Source of the DNA: JALORV01 sp963766365 | GTDB taxonomy: Bacteria; Pseudomonadota; Gammaproteobacteria; Burkholderiales; Burkholderiaceae_F | Reading direction: 5' to 3' | DNA: 64,000 nt | Assembly (NCBI GenBank): GCA_963766365.1 | Contig: CAVXZK010000018.1 | Span: 1 to 64,000, forward strand | Part shown: positions 51,639-60,612 of the stretch, in pieces | Numbering within the stretch: position 1 is the first letter of the stretch | Layout: every line of letters starts with the position of its first letter | The notes under the pieces: model-generated | What the model saw: the letters and a program-made list of their open reading frames with translations, nothing else | Told to the model about the DNA's origin: nothing | Database searches by the model: none | Translations under genes and position numbers: made by a program

Positions 51639-52028
51639 TCACGAGGCAGCGTGCACGGCGGCCTTGCAGTCCGCTTTTCCCGGGTAATCGCGGACGCCGT
51701 AGTACAGAATCAGGCACAGCGGGAGCAGACTGAAGAGCGCCACTGCCACCAGCTTTCCAAGGTAGAGCTTCCTGACCAGCGCGACGAACTCGCCCGCGAT
51801 GCTCTGCATGGCACGACCCAGCCATGCAGTCGCGGCGAGAAGCAAGATCGTAAGTACGACGAAAGCGATGGCCAGACCTTCCGCAAGGTGCGGGGCGTTC
51901 TTGACAGTGCAGTTGAAGGTCGCGTTGTTACCGAACGCGTAAGAGAAGGCGAGCCCCTGCAGGACTGCGAACGCGACGATCGCATTCGAGTAGCTCTCAA
52001 GTTGCTTGACAAGCAGGTCGGGGGTCAT
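51639..52028 (-). CDS. Small membrane protein, about four helices
   Basis: A 129-residue hydrophobic protein with helices around AIVAFAVLQGLAFSYAFGNN, AIAFVVLTILLLAATAWLGR and LVAVALFSLLPLCLILYYGV. No family is recognised. It is divergent to the MFS transporter gene. Confidence 0.6.
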   Translation of the reverse strand: MTPDLLVKQLESYSNAIVAFAVLQGLAFSYAFGNNATFNCTVKNAPHLAEGLAIAFVVLTILLLAATAWLGRAMQSIAGEFVALVRKLYLGKLVAVALFSLLPLCLILYYGVRDYPGKADCKAAVHAAS

Positions 52029-52143
52029 GGGGTCGAAGGGGTTGACTGGCGAGGAAGCTTAGCGGCGGTAATGTGCGTCCGCTACCCGGCAACCGCTGGT
52101 TTCAGCGTGACGACCCTCGTGGCACGAAGCTAAGGAGCGGCTG

Positions 52144-53403
52144 TTGCTCGCAGATCACCCCCATCCCATGCATCTCGGACTGCGACTTTTCCTGCCGTTC
52201 GCCGCGGGCTACTTCCTGTCTTACCTGCTGCGCAATGTCAACGCCGTCATTGCACCGGAGCTGACGCGGGAGCTCGGGATTTCCGCGGCCGACCTGGGCC
52301 TGCTGACCTCCGCCTACTTGCTGGCCTTCGGCGCCTTCCAGTTACCGCTAGGCATCCTGCTGGACCGTTACGGACCCCGCCGCGTCGAGGCGGTGCTGCT
52401 GTTGATCGCAGCTTCGGGCAGCGCCTGGTTTGCATTGGGCACGAGCCTGGGCGAACTCGCCGTGGCCCGGGCAGTGATCGGCCTGGGGGTGTGCGCCTGT
52501 CTGATGGCCGCCTTCAAGGCGTTCTCGATGTGGTTCCCCATCGAGCGGCTGCCGTCGCTGTACGCGGCCGTGATGGTGGCCGGCGGGCTGGGCGCACTGA
52601 CCGCCACCACGCCGCTCGCCTGGGCGGCGCCGCTGCTCGGACGGCAGGGCCTGTTTCTGGCACTGGCGGTGCTTGCCGTGCTGGCGGCGTTGGGCATCTA
52701 CTCGACGCCTGATAAGCCCGCTGCTGCGGCCGGTGGCACGCTGCGACAGCAGTTGCGCGAACTGGGCCAGGTCCTGGCCAGTCGCGAGTTCTGGCGCTAC
52801 GCGCCGATGACGGCCACCGGCCTGGGAACATTCCTCGCTCTTCAGGGGTTGTGGGCCGTGCCGTGGCTGATGCAGGTGGGTGGGCACACGCGCGATGCCG
52901 CCGCTTCCCACATGCTGCTGACGACGCTGGCCATGGTCTGCGGGTTCCTAGGCACGGCGGTCTTCATCGGACCGCTGCGCCGGCGCGGGCTGGCACCGGG
53001 CAGGGTGATGGTAATGGGCAACGTCGCAGGGTTGGTTGTCATGTTCGCGATTTGGTGGGGCGCAGGCAACACTCGCGTGCTGTGGTTCGTGCTCGGTCTG
53101 GTCTTTCCGCTGGGCAACCTGGCCTACGCCGAGATCACGAGTCGTTTCGCACCTTCCCTGGCGGGGCGCGTCAACGCCGCACTCAACCTGGGGCTGTTCA
53201 TAGGCGCTTTCTCGCTCCAGTGGGGCTACGGCGTGATGCTGGACAGCTTGCAGTCGGTGGGCTGGACGACCGTCGACAGCCACCGCGCGGTCTTCGTCAC
53301 GTTGCTGGGGCTTCAGTCAGCTGGGCTGGGGTGGTACCTATGGAATCGACGGCAGCCGGCAAGCGCGGCACTTCTCTCGCCGAAGGGCGCCGACTCAGCG
53401 TGA
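52144..53403 (+). CDS. MFS transporter
   Basis: A 419-residue transporter with twelve predicted membrane helices. The typical loop between helices 2 and 3 reads FQLPLGILLDRYGPRR, and the first helix region is FFxPFAAGYFLSYLLRNVNA-like (residues about 14-35). It resembles MFS carriers of the nitrate/organic anion type; the substrate is unknown. The TTG at 52144 is chosen because AAGGAG (52131-52136) lies eight bases upstream, while the ATG at 52168 has no ribosome site. Confidence 0.85.
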   Translation: MLADHPHPMHLGLRLFLPFAAGYFLSYLLRNVNAVIAPELTRELGISAADLGLLTSAYLLAFGAFQLPLGILLDRYGPRRVEAVLLLIAASGSAWFALGTSLGELAVARAVIGLGVCACLMAAFKAFSMWFPIERLPSLYAAVMVAGGLGALTATTPLAWAAPLLGRQGLFLALAVLAVLAALGIYSTPDKPAAAAGGTLRQQLRELGQVLASREFWRYAPMTATGLGTFLALQGLWAVPWLMQVGGHTRDAAASHMLLTTLAMVCGFLGTAVFIGPLRRRGLAPGRVMVMGNVAGLVVMFAIWWGAGNTRVLWFVLGLVFPLGNLAYAEITSRFAPSLAGRVNAALNLGLFIGAFSLQWGYGVMLDSLQSVGWTTVDSHRAVFVTLLGLQSAGLGWYLWNRRQPASAALLSPKGADSA

Positions 53404-53456
53404 TGCTCGAGGGTCTGCTCGGCCGGGTAGAAGACGATGCAGGCGGCCGGAGTTTC

Positions 53457-53483
53457 AGACACCTCACCAATAGCCTGGTGTCT
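53457..53483. terminator. Hairpin between convergent mfs and purU genes
   Basis: A perfect 7-bp stem, 53457-53463 with 53477-53483, has a 13-nt loop. It sits between the MFS stop and the purU stop and may act on either transcript. Confidence 0.35.
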
Positions 53484-53498
53484 TCGGGCGGAGGCGCT

Positions 53499-54380
53499 TC
53501 AGTGAAACACGATCGTTCGGCCGTGGTGCACGATGATCTTGTTCTGCAGGTGATTCCAGATGGCGCGCGACAGGACGATCTTCTCGATGTCCCGCCCGGA
53601 ACGTACCAAATCCTGCACCGTGTCGCGGTGAGATACCCGCATCACGTCCTGCTCGATGATCGGGCCTGCATCCAGCACCTCGGTCACGTAATGCGCGGTA
53701 GCACCGATGATCTTGACGCCGCGAGCTCGCGCCGAGTGGTAGGGACGAGCGCCCGGGAACGCAGGCAGGAATGCGTGGTGAATGTTGATGATCCGATTCT
53801 CATAGGCTCGTACAAAGTGCTCCGAGACGATCTGCATGTACTTCGCCAGAACCACGAGGTCGATCCGGTGTTCGTCGAGCAGCGCTAACTGCGCTGTCTC
53901 GATCTCGGCCTTGTTGGCGGCGGTCATCGACATGACGCGGAAAGCAATACCGAACCTGTCCGCGACGGACTTCAGATCCGGATGGTTGGCGACGATCACC
54001 GGAATCTCGACGGGCCACTCGCCGGAATAGGACCTCGCCAGAATGTCGTACAGGCACCATGGCTCCGTGGACACGAACACCGCCATGCGCCGCGGGCGGT
54101 CGGAAAAACTGAGCGACCACTGCGCGTCGCCGCCGCCGGCCAGTGACGTCAAGTGATCATCGATCTTGTCATCGGCGACGGAGAAGTTCGCCAAGTCCCA
54201 CTGCAGACGCGTGTAGTAACGATTGATCTCGTTGTCTACATAGTGATCGTGGTACACGATGCGGCCACCGTTTGCCTGCACAAAGCGCGTCAGGTCAGCC
54301 GCCAGCCCCACCCGCAAGTCGCAATGGAGCAGCAGCGTTAGCGAACGGCTGTCAGCGATGTTGAGCATCTGTTCCATCAC
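53499..54380 (-). CDS. purU: Formyltetrahydrofolate deformylase
   Basis: A 293-residue protein. The N-terminal ACT-like domain (about 1-85) begins SRSLTLLLHCDLRVGLAADL. The formyltransferase-type catalytic domain keeps Asn in PVIVANHPDL, His in INIHHAFLPAFPGARPYHSA and Asp in EVLDAGPIIEQDVMRVSHRD. PurU hydrolyses 10-formyl-THF to formate and THF, supplying formate for PurT-type purine synthesis and balancing one-carbon pools. Length matches E. coli PurU (about 280). Nothing else in purine metabolism is nearby. Confidence 0.95.
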   Translation of the reverse strand: MMEQMLNIADSRSLTLLLHCDLRVGLAADLTRFVQANGGRIVYHDHYVDNEINRYYTRLQWDLANFSVADDKIDDHLTSLAGGGDAQWSLSFSDRPRRMAVFVSTEPWCLYDILARSYSGEWPVEIPVIVANHPDLKSVADRFGIAFRVMSMTAANKAEIETAQLALLDEHRIDLVVLAKYMQIVSEHFVRAYENRIINIHHAFLPAFPGARPYHSARARGVKIIGATAHYVTEVLDAGPIIEQDVMRVSHRDTVQDLVRSGRDIEKIVLSRAIWNHLQNKIIVHHGRTIVFH

Positions 54381-54482
54381 AGGCTCCCCGCATACAACGT
54401 CAGGCTGATGACTCGCATCCGGCGATTCTGATTGGAGTTCGGCACTTCCGCTACTGACCGGAAGACGGCCAGGCGAGGGGCT

Positions 54483-54911
54483 CTATGCAGATCCCTGCAT
54501 GGCGTCCCAGATGACCGCGCCGACAATGCTCCAGGCGCCGTTGGCCTCGGCGATGTTCTCATCCACCAGTTCAGGCACGCTGGACTGCAACACAGTGCCC
54601 ATCTCGTTGAACCGGAAACTTGCGATCGGCGTGGCTTCGGTGGCGCCGATCGAATCCATGCGCCGGCACTCGACGTCCGCGTGCGGTGAGTCGCCGGTGC
54701 CCGGGACGAGGATGAACTCGACACGCGTTCCGCCGTGCACGATGACGATCCGGTCGGCAATGGGGTCCTGGGCCACTCGCAACCCGCGCAAAAGCGGTCG
54801 TCCGTCGCCGGCCCGCTCGGCCAGCTGGGCGAATGACCGGAACAAGCTGCGCATTACCGATGGCGTCCCGCTGCCTTCGCCTTTGACCTTCTTCTTCGCC
54901 GCTTTCTTCAT
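54483..54911 (-). CDS. Hypothetical protein
   Basis: A 142-residue soluble protein with a basic N-terminus (KKAAKKKVKGEG) and a beta-rich body (DRIVIVHGGTRVEFILVPGT, IASFRFNEMGTVLQSSVPEL). No family is recognised. It lies 102 bp upstream of purU and 39 bp downstream of the DUF1415 gene on the same strand, consistent with co-transcription. Confidence 0.6.
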   Translation of the reverse strand: MKKAAKKKVKGEGSGTPSVMRSLFRSFAQLAERAGDGRPLLRGLRVAQDPIADRIVIVHGGTRVEFILVPGTGDSPHADVECRRMDSIGATEATPIASFRFNEMGTVLQSSVPELVDENIAEANGAWSIVGAVIWDAMQGSA

Positions 54912-54950
54912 CAGGCTCTCTTCTCCGATCGATGGTCGGAAATGGATCGA

Positions 54951-55502
54951 CTAACCGGAACGAGTGTCTTCCGCGTCTGACAGCAGCTGTTCCCAGCCAA
55001 GCGCACCGAGGCGGCGGAGCGTCTGGACGTTGCGTTCGTAGATGGTGGCAGCTTCGGGAAAGGCGGCTACGGCGCGCGAGATGCTGTCTTCGCGCAGCAG
55101 GTGCAGCATGGGATGGGGCGAACGGTTGCTGAAGTTGGCGACGTCGTCCGGCGCCGTGCCCTCAAACCGGTAGCCAGGGTGAAAGCTGGCCACCTGCAGG
55201 ACGCCGGTCAGGCCAAGTGCCTCGACGACGGCGTCAGCGACGTCCAGAAAGTCGTTGTAGTCGAGAAAGTCATTCAACACGTACGGGTGGATCAGCAGCG
55301 TGGTGTCCACCGTTGCGACGTCGGCTGCGGCGAGATACTGCAGCTCGCGCACCAGGTCTTCGCGGAGCCCTTGTTCGTCGCGTGCCGGGCTCTCGACCCA
55401 GCGAATCTGCCGCTTCACATGCACCGCCCTGGCAAAAGGGCAGAGGTTCAAGCCGATAACGGCCTGCTCGAGCCAGTGGCGTGTGGCGGCGATCGCGTTC
55501 AT
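54951..55502 (-). CDS. DUF1415 family protein
   Basis: A 183-residue protein matching DUF1415: ATRHWLEQAVIGLNLCPFAR at the start (single Cys in LCPFA), then TTLLIHPYVLNDFLDYNDFL, LQVASFHPGYRFEGTAPDDV and NRSPHPMLHLLREDSISRAV. Function unknown; the family is widespread in Proteobacteria. The start at 55502 gives the full domain. Confidence 0.9.
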   Translation of the reverse strand: MNAIAATRHWLEQAVIGLNLCPFARAVHVKRQIRWVESPARDEQGLREDLVRELQYLAAADVATVDTTLLIHPYVLNDFLDYNDFLDVADAVVEALGLTGVLQVASFHPGYRFEGTAPDDVANFSNRSPHPMLHLLREDSISRAVAAFPEAATIYERNVQTLRRLGALGWEQLLSDAEDTRSG

Positions 55503-55597
55503 GGCCCCGATGACTCAACTGTTGCGTGACCTCTCGGTCTCGGCCGGGTGCTCCTCTAACTCCGCTTGTGGCAGGAGCACGCCAGACTGGCGGTGCC

Positions 55598-56188
55598 TCA
55601 ATTGTGAACCTTCCCTGTTGCCCACTGTTGCTCGGCCGCCCGTCGAATCGCCGGCAGCAGAAGCAGGCGAATGGCGATGATGCCGAAGCGCGCCCATCGC
55701 CAATAGCGGCGGAACGCCGCCCGCGCCTGTTCATCTGTGGCGACTACCCGCGTCTCCTGGGCAAAGCGGGTAAGCATCGGATCCAGTTCAAAGGCTTCCA
55801 GTGTCCACGCGATCTTCACGTGCACGGGCTCCGAGCACGACTCGAAATCTTCCGGAGCGATGGCAGAAAACTTGACGTTGGCCAGCCATGGCTGGCACTT
55901 CGCCCCGCAGATCACCAGCCGGTCTGGCTGCTCGGCCAACAATCCCCAACCCAGCGCTTTCGTCTCTTCCAGAATGCCTTGAGGTCTGCGCGGTGCGGCA
56001 CTGCCACTCCGCATGGCCTTCTCACGAAACCAGAAGATCGCTCTAACGAGACGCAGCGACTGCATGTCGAAATCTGAAGCAACCTGCATCACAACCGCTG
56101 CCGGTGCGCGGACGGTGGTTTCAAACCTCTCCCTGACGTCAGGGCGCGGAATGAAGCGGTCAAGCAGTGATGGTGGGCTGGCACTCAT
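55598..56188 (-). CDS. SRPBCC-like hypothetical protein
   Basis: From the ATG at 56188 the protein has 196 residues and opens LLDRFIPRPDVRERFETTVR, a recurrent N-terminus of a proteobacterial ligand-binding-fold family. Middle strands include LAEQPDRLVICGAKCQPWLA and VHVKIAWTLEAFELDP; the C-terminus has a conserved RFAQETRVVATDEQARAAFR and a hydrophobic helix. Function unknown. An alternative ATG lies at 56224; neither has a clear ribosome site. Confidence 0.65.
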   Translation of the reverse strand: MSASPPSLLDRFIPRPDVRERFETTVRAPAAVVMQVASDFDMQSLRLVRAIFWFREKAMRSGSAAPRRPQGILEETKALGWGLLAEQPDRLVICGAKCQPWLANVKFSAIAPEDFESCSEPVHVKIAWTLEAFELDPMLTRFAQETRVVATDEQARAAFRRYWRWARFGIIAIRLLLLPAIRRAAEQQWATGKVHN

Positions 56189-56292
56189 CCAGGATTGCTC
56201 AGGGAAGGGCGGATCGACGTCCATTGCGATGACACAGAAGGCTGGACCCGGTCGACCTGCGCCTCGAGGGTTGATCGGGCCAGGCCAGCTGC

Positions 56293-56757
56293 CTATCGCT
56301 CCCGCCGCAGGCTAGCGGTTAACGCATCCGATCCCAGAGTGGTGGCCCTGGCAAAGCCACCCACATAGCGAGCTGACGTCGGCTCGATCAGGAACAGTTG
56401 GAAATCAGCGAAGTCGAACATCTGCGCGCTCTGCGAAAACCGCTCGACGTACACAGACTTCGCTGCGGCGTACTTCGGACTTGTGGCATCACAAGGTACT
56501 GCCAGCCCCTGTATCGTGACCCGAGGAAGCTCCTGAGGGGAGAGTTCCGGTGTGAGCGGTGCCACGACCATGAGGCTCACTGCTGGGTTGTCGAGCATGT
56601 CCTTTGTATGAGTCGCCAGATGGCTGACGTGGATCACCATGGCCGATCCATCAGGAAGAACCGCGAACGGCACCATGGAGACGAATGGCCGGCCTTCGTG
56701 CAACGTACCCAACGCCGCGACAGGTTGGCCGTGGACGAGATCTTTCAGCGTTGACAT
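56293..56757 (-). CDS. Pyridoxamine 5'-phosphate oxidase-fold (HugZ-like) protein
   Basis: A 154-residue split-barrel flavin/heme-binding-fold protein. It begins STLKDLVHGQPVAALGTLHE and has AVLPDGSAMVIHVSHLATHT, PAVSLMVVAPLTPELSPQEL and a C-terminal FLIEPTSARYVGGFARATTL, typical of HugZ/PPOX-like heme-utilisation proteins. The ATG at 56757 lies directly before the conserved start; the upstream extension overlaps the helicase end. It follows the helicase by 38 bp on the same strand. Confidence 0.8.
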   Translation of the reverse strand: MSTLKDLVHGQPVAALGTLHEGRPFVSMVPFAVLPDGSAMVIHVSHLATHTKDMLDNPAVSLMVVAPLTPELSPQELPRVTIQGLAVPCDATSPKYAAAKSVYVERFSQSAQMFDFADFQLFLIEPTSARYVGGFARATTLGSDALTASLRRER

Positions 56758-56795
56758 GCGTTGCGCCCAATTTGGGAGAGTGAGTAGGGCGGTAG

Positions 56796-58862
56796 TCAGC
56801 CCCACGCCTGGCGCATTCTCGCGGCCACGTCAATGTTGAATGGCTTGCCCTGGTTTGCGCCGATTGGTTCCTTGCAGAGAGGCCATGTCCTCGCATCAAA
56901 GTGGGGCGCCAGTGCATCGGGGATGAAACGAGTGCGCGAAGCATAGACATGGCGGTCGCCGCCGCGCCCCTGGCCATTCACGTAGAACCGCTGGGGCACG
57001 ACGATCGTCAAGTGATCCTTGGCGCGGGTCATCGCCACATAGAGCAGGCGGCGTTCCTCTTCAAGTTCGTCGCTCGATCCCGTGGCCAGATCCGAAGGAA
57101 TGCAGCCGTCGACGGCGTTCAGCAGGTAGACGGCACTCCACTCCTGGCCCTTGGCCGAGTGGATCGTCGACAGAATCAGGTAGTCCTCATCGAGCAGCGG
57201 CATTCCAGCTTGGTCGCTCGTGGCTTCGGGAGGGCCAAGCGTCAATTCGGTCAGGAACCGTTCTCGAGACGAATAGCCGGCTGCAAGGCTCTCGAGCTGC
57301 AGCAGATCTGCCCGTCGAACCTCGGCGTTGTCATAGCGGCGTTCCAGGTGCGGCTGGTACCAGCGCTGCACAGCGGCGAGCTCGGACGGCCATTCGTTGG
57401 ATCGGCCGGTGAGCTGCGAGAACAGTTCGGCCAAGTCACGCCAGTCAGCAGTCACAGCGGCGGTCACGGTGTGATCGGCCAGCGCGCGCGCGGGATTCTC
57501 GGCTGTCTCGACGGCGTCCAGCGCATGCGCGGCCGTTCTGGGTCCGACGCCAGGCAAGAGCTGAAGGCTGCGAAGTCCCGCAACGCGGTCGCGCGGGTTG
57601 TCCGCCCAGCGGAGCAGCGCAACGACATCCTTGATATGAGCCGCCTCAAGAAACTTCAGGCCGCCGAACTTCACGAACGGAATGTTTCGACGTGCCAGTT
57701 CGAGCTCGAGTTGCGCGCTGTGATGACTCGCGCGGAACAATACCGCCTGGCTCTTGAGCGTGACTCCCGCCTCGCGTCGCTCCAGCACTTGTTCCGCGAC
57801 GAAGCTGGCCTGATCGGCTTCGTCAGGAACGTTGACGATGAGGGGTCGTTCGTCGCTGGACCTTTCGGTCCAAAGGTCCTTCTTGAAGCGGTCGGATGCG
57901 CGGCTCATCACGGCGTTCGACGCGGCCAGAATGGTCGATGTCGAGCGGTAGTTCCGCTCCAGCTTCACGACGCGTGCCGGCGGGTCATACCGGTGTGGAA
58001 AGTCCAGGATGTTCTGCACGGAGGCGCCGCGGAACGCGAAGATTGCCTGCGCGTCGTCGCCGACGACGGTGACACCGTGGCCGTCGGGCCGAAGCGCCTT
58101 GACGATGGCAGCCTGCAGTCGATTCGTGTCCTGGTATTCGTCGACCAGGATGTGTGTGAAGCGGTCGCCGACGTCGGCCGCCAGGGCGGCGTCTTCCAGC
58201 ATGGTGGACCAGCCGAGCAGCAGATCGTCGTAGTCGAGCACGTTCTGGCGCTGCTTCGCTCCGACGTAGCCCGCGTAGAGCTTGCGCAATTCGGTCTCGA
58301 AGGCGCAGCACCACGGAAAGGTGTTGGCCAGCACCTGGGGAAGCGACTGCTGGGTATTGACCACGCGAGAATAGATCGCGAGACAGGTGTGCTTCTGGGG
58401 AAAGCGCCTGGCGCTCTCGTGGAGCCCCAGGTCCGTCCGTATCAGGTTCATCAGGTCTGCCGAGTCCTCGCGGTCGTGCACCGTGAAGCCGGGGTTCAGT
58501 CCGATGCGCTCCGCATACTCGCGCAGAATGCGCGCACCGATACTGTGGAACGTGCCGGACCAGACGATGCTTCCGCGCGCTGGCCAGGACTGTGAACTGC
58601 TGATGCGGGCGATGATGGAATCCACCCGGCGCGTCATCTCCTGTGCAGCACGCCTGGCAAAGGTCAGCAGCAGGATCCTGCGCGGGTCGACACCGTTGAT
58701 GATCAACCACGCGACGCGGTGCGCCAGGGTGTTGGTCTTGCCCGACCCGGCGCCTGCGATCACGAGCAGCGGAGATAGTTCACCAGCGTCGCCGTGCCGC
58801 ACGGCAAGTCGTTGCTGGGGGTTGAGCTTCTCAAGAAAGGTGGATTCGGATTGGATCGCCAT
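56796..58862 (-). CDS. UvrD/Rep-family ATP-dependent DNA helicase
   Basis: A 688-residue superfamily 1A helicase. Motif I is VIAGAGSGKTNTLAHRVAWL, Ia LLTFARRAAQEM, II ILVDEYQDTN, III VVGDDAQAIFAFRG, IV VKLERNYRSTSTILAASNAV, V ILSTIHSAKGQEWSAVYLL and VI YVAMTRAKDHL. It unwinds 3'-tailed DNA in repair or replication restart. It is slightly shorter than UvrD (about 720) and lacks an extended C-terminal Tudor-like part, so an orthologue call is not certain. The AT-rich segment at 58930-58955 is the likely promoter region. Confidence 0.9.
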   Translation of the reverse strand: MAIQSESTFLEKLNPQQRLAVRHGDAGELSPLLVIAGAGSGKTNTLAHRVAWLIINGVDPRRILLLTFARRAAQEMTRRVDSIIARISSSQSWPARGSIVWSGTFHSIGARILREYAERIGLNPGFTVHDREDSADLMNLIRTDLGLHESARRFPQKHTCLAIYSRVVNTQQSLPQVLANTFPWCCAFETELRKLYAGYVGAKQRQNVLDYDDLLLGWSTMLEDAALAADVGDRFTHILVDEYQDTNRLQAAIVKALRPDGHGVTVVGDDAQAIFAFRGASVQNILDFPHRYDPPARVVKLERNYRSTSTILAASNAVMSRASDRFKKDLWTERSSDERPLIVNVPDEADQASFVAEQVLERREAGVTLKSQAVLFRASHHSAQLELELARRNIPFVKFGGLKFLEAAHIKDVVALLRWADNPRDRVAGLRSLQLLPGVGPRTAAHALDAVETAENPARALADHTVTAAVTADWRDLAELFSQLTGRSNEWPSELAAVQRWYQPHLERRYDNAEVRRADLLQLESLAAGYSSRERFLTELTLGPPEATSDQAGMPLLDEDYLILSTIHSAKGQEWSAVYLLNAVDGCIPSDLATGSSDELEEERRLLYVAMTRAKDHLTIVVPQRFYVNGQGRGGDRHVYASRTRFIPDALAPHFDARTWPLCKEPIGANQGKPFNIDVAARMRQAWG

Positions 58863-59233
58863 TGCTCTTCGCTCGAATTGAGCGTCACCGCACAGTGGCC
58901 AGCCGGAAATGCCGATGGCAAACCTGCGCTACTGAATACAATAACAGTATAGGAGGCGAAGCGAATCGGCAAAGGCTTTTGAAGGCTTGATTTGGACAAA
59001 TGGAGTCCGTCGGGAACAAGAAAGCTTCGTCGGTATTGGCGAGTCCGTCGGGCCCTGTGTTCACCACGCAGAGGTAGCAACATCGGCTCGACCACAAGCT
59101 GCCGCATCCGAGATCGCCTGAAAGCGGACGAGATCAGCGCGTCGCGGCAGCTGTCCGGCGCTTTTGTTCGCACACCTATTACGTGTAGCACGATCGTGCT
59201 AAAACAAAATTCGATTTGCTTCGGAGGTCAGCG
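58863..59233. other. Promoter gap between helicase and antitoxin genes
   Basis: No gene is supported. An AT-rich segment at 58930-58955 (with TATACT on the minus strand) could be the helicase promoter. The palindrome at 59186-59201 belongs to the antitoxin gene. Confidence 0.4.
59186..59201. promoter_or_regulatory. 16-bp palindromic operator of the first TA module
   Basis: TAGCACGATCGTGCTA is a perfect palindrome 33 bp upstream of the ribbon-helix-helix antitoxin start. TA modules are usually autoregulated by the antitoxin at such sites. Confidence 0.7.
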
Positions 59234-59518
59234 ATGTCCACCACAACGATTCGCTTGCCCAGCGAGCTCAGGGCCCGCGTGGCGGCCGCAGCAAAGAAAG
59301 CCGGCAAATCTGCTCATAGCTTCATTCTGGAGGCGATTGCCGAGAAGGCCCAAGATGCCGAGCGAGCCAGCAAGTTTCACGCGCTGGCCGACCAACGCTT
59401 CGCTGAGATCGCCACATCTGGCAAGACTATCTCCTGGCCAGAGATGCGTTCGTACCTGCAGGCTCGCGCGGCGGGCAAGAAGCCCCGCCGGCCAACGGCG
59501 CGCAAGCTTGCGCGGTAG
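59234..59518 (+). CDS. Ribbon-helix-helix antitoxin
   Basis: A 94-residue protein. The ribbon-helix-helix DNA-binding part is STTTIRLPSELRARVAAAAK then KAGKSAHSFILEAIAEK (residues 2-38), followed by a flexible toxin-binding region and a basic C-terminus. GGAGG lies just upstream of the ATG. The toxin gene starts 2 bp after its stop. It should neutralise its ParE/RelE-like partner and bind the upstream palindrome. Confidence 0.85.
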   Translation: MSTTTIRLPSELRARVAAAAKKAGKSAHSFILEAIAEKAQDAERASKFHALADQRFAEIATSGKTISWPEMRSYLQARAAGKKPRRPTARKLAR

Positions 59519-59520
59519 CG

Positions 59521-59816
59521 GTGGCCCGCGTTGAGCTTGCTCCCGATGTGGGCGATGATTTTGATCGCATCTTCGACCACCCCCCGGCCATGACCTTGGA
59601 CACGCGGTAGCGCGAGTGGGCGAGACCATCGAAGCGCTGAACGTCTTGGAGACCAACCCTGAGGTCGGACGTCCGGCGCCCAGAGACAAGCGCGAGCTTG
59701 TGATCGGCCTAGGCACGCGCGGCTACGTTGCCCTGTACCGCTACGTGCCTGTGTTGGACACGGCCTTTGTGCTGGCGATCAGAAGTCAGCGCGAGGCTGG
59801 CTATCGGAGGAACTGA
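59521..59816 (+). pseudogene. RelE/ParE-family toxin broken in a C6 tract
   Basis: The first frame (GTG 59521) encodes VARVELAPDVGDDFDRIFDH, the usual start of this toxin group. It stops at a TAG near 59608. The rest continues in another register: LGHAVARVGETIEAL, PRDKRELVIGLGTRGYVALY, VFVLAIRSQREAGY, ending 59816. The break lies at or near six consecutive C (59580-59585); a C7 or C4 run would restore the full toxin. This could be inactivation, phase-variation-like slippage or a base-call error. Confidence 0.8.
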
Positions 59817-59885
59817 AGGCTTGGTGCGGCCACGAGCGGTCCCGACCTCAAGGCTCCCAGTTCGCCCGAAAGCGGCTGCCGGGGA

Positions 59886-60170
59886 CTACCAGCGCTTTGG
59901 CACTCGGCGAGACGTGTGGAAAACGCGCAAGATCTCGACGGCGTCTCTTTTGACGCGGTACGGCACTATGTAGCGGGTCCTCGCGACTACGAGCTCGCGC
60001 GTGCTGGGAACGCGCCCCGGCCTTCCGAGTCCGGGTTGATTCCCCAACTGAGCGACAGCCTCGAGAACGCGCGCAACGACCAGGCGTGCAGCCACTGGAT
60101 CATCGGCCGCGATGTAAGAAGCTTCCTCGTGCAGGTTGCGCAATGCCGTGCGCAGCCACCGAACCCTCAT
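59886..60170 (-). CDS. RelE/ParE-family toxin
   Basis: A 94-residue toxin with the family pattern: RVRWLRTALRNLHEEASYIA at the N-terminus, a middle LGNQPGLGRPGRVPSTRELV and a C-terminal IVPYRVKRDAVEILRVFHTS. It is intact. Its ATG follows the antitoxin stop directly (TAAATG at 60173-60168). RelE/ParE toxins cleave mRNA on ribosomes or poison gyrase; which applies is unknown. It converges on the broken toxin of the first module. Confidence 0.9.
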   Translation of the reverse strand: MRVRWLRTALRNLHEEASYIAADDPVAARLVVARVLEAVAQLGNQPGLGRPGRVPSTRELVVARTRYIVPYRVKRDAVEILRVFHTSRRVPKRW

Positions 60171-60401
60171 TTACTTCCACTTCTTGGCGAGCGCCGCGAC
60201 ATCCTTTTCCGATGCAAAATCGCCTGCATCGGCCTCCTTCAGGGCGGCGCGAATCTCTGCGATTTGCCATTCGTTGTTTTCGACGAACTCGCGGATCGCC
60301 TCTGCGGCCAGAAACGATTTACTCCGCTGAGTTGACTCGGCGAGGCGGTCAAGCCGATCTTTCACCTCGTCTTCGAGGCGGATAGTCATGGTTGTGGACA
60401 T
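60171..60401 (-). CDS. CopG/RelB-type antitoxin
   Basis: A 76-residue ribbon-helix-helix antitoxin: TTMTIRLEDEVKDRLDRLAE and STQRSKSFLAAEAIREFVEN, followed by a C-terminal acidic helix (IAEIRAALKEADAGDF). The ATG at 60401 is used; the longer open frame comes from the MITE-like element upstream. A recognisable promoter lies at 60429-60456. Confidence 0.9.
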   Translation of the reverse strand: MSTTMTIRLEDEVKDRLDRLAESTQRSKSFLAAEAIREFVENNEWQIAEIRAALKEADAGDFASEKDVAALAKKWK

Positions 60402-60428
60402 GGATGGCAGGCGTGTTGAATTGTGTAC

Positions 60429-60456
60429 ATCATACCACGTCGGACGCTTCTGTCCA
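60429..60456 (-). promoter_or_regulatory. Promoter of the second TA module
   Basis: On the minus strand TGGACA (60456-60451) and TATGAT (60434-60429) are separated by 16 bp, close to sigma-70 consensus, 28 bp upstream of the antitoxin ATG. The MITE-like element begins 9 bp further upstream. Confidence 0.6.
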
Positions 60457-60465
60457 GCGTGTTTC

Positions 60466-60612
60466 GGCCGAGGCTGTGTGAAAACTCGAAATCCTCGCGT
60501 TTTCGGGGTCGGTTTGGTATCCCCGAGGGGCCGATCGTTCAATACAGAGCGATCTGAGAGGTCGAGTTCATCGTGGTGCGCTTCGGCAATGAGTTTTTAC
60601 ACAGCCTCGGCC
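60466..60612 (-). mobile_element. 147-bp MITE-like element, copy A (inverted, diverged)
   Basis: It begins GGCCGAGGCTGTGTGAAAAC and ends with the complementary sequence GTTTTTACACAGCCTCGGCC. It is exactly 147 bp, as are copies B and C, and is in the opposite orientation. Internal sequence is clearly related to them but differs at many positions. No transposase is encoded. Confidence 0.85.
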
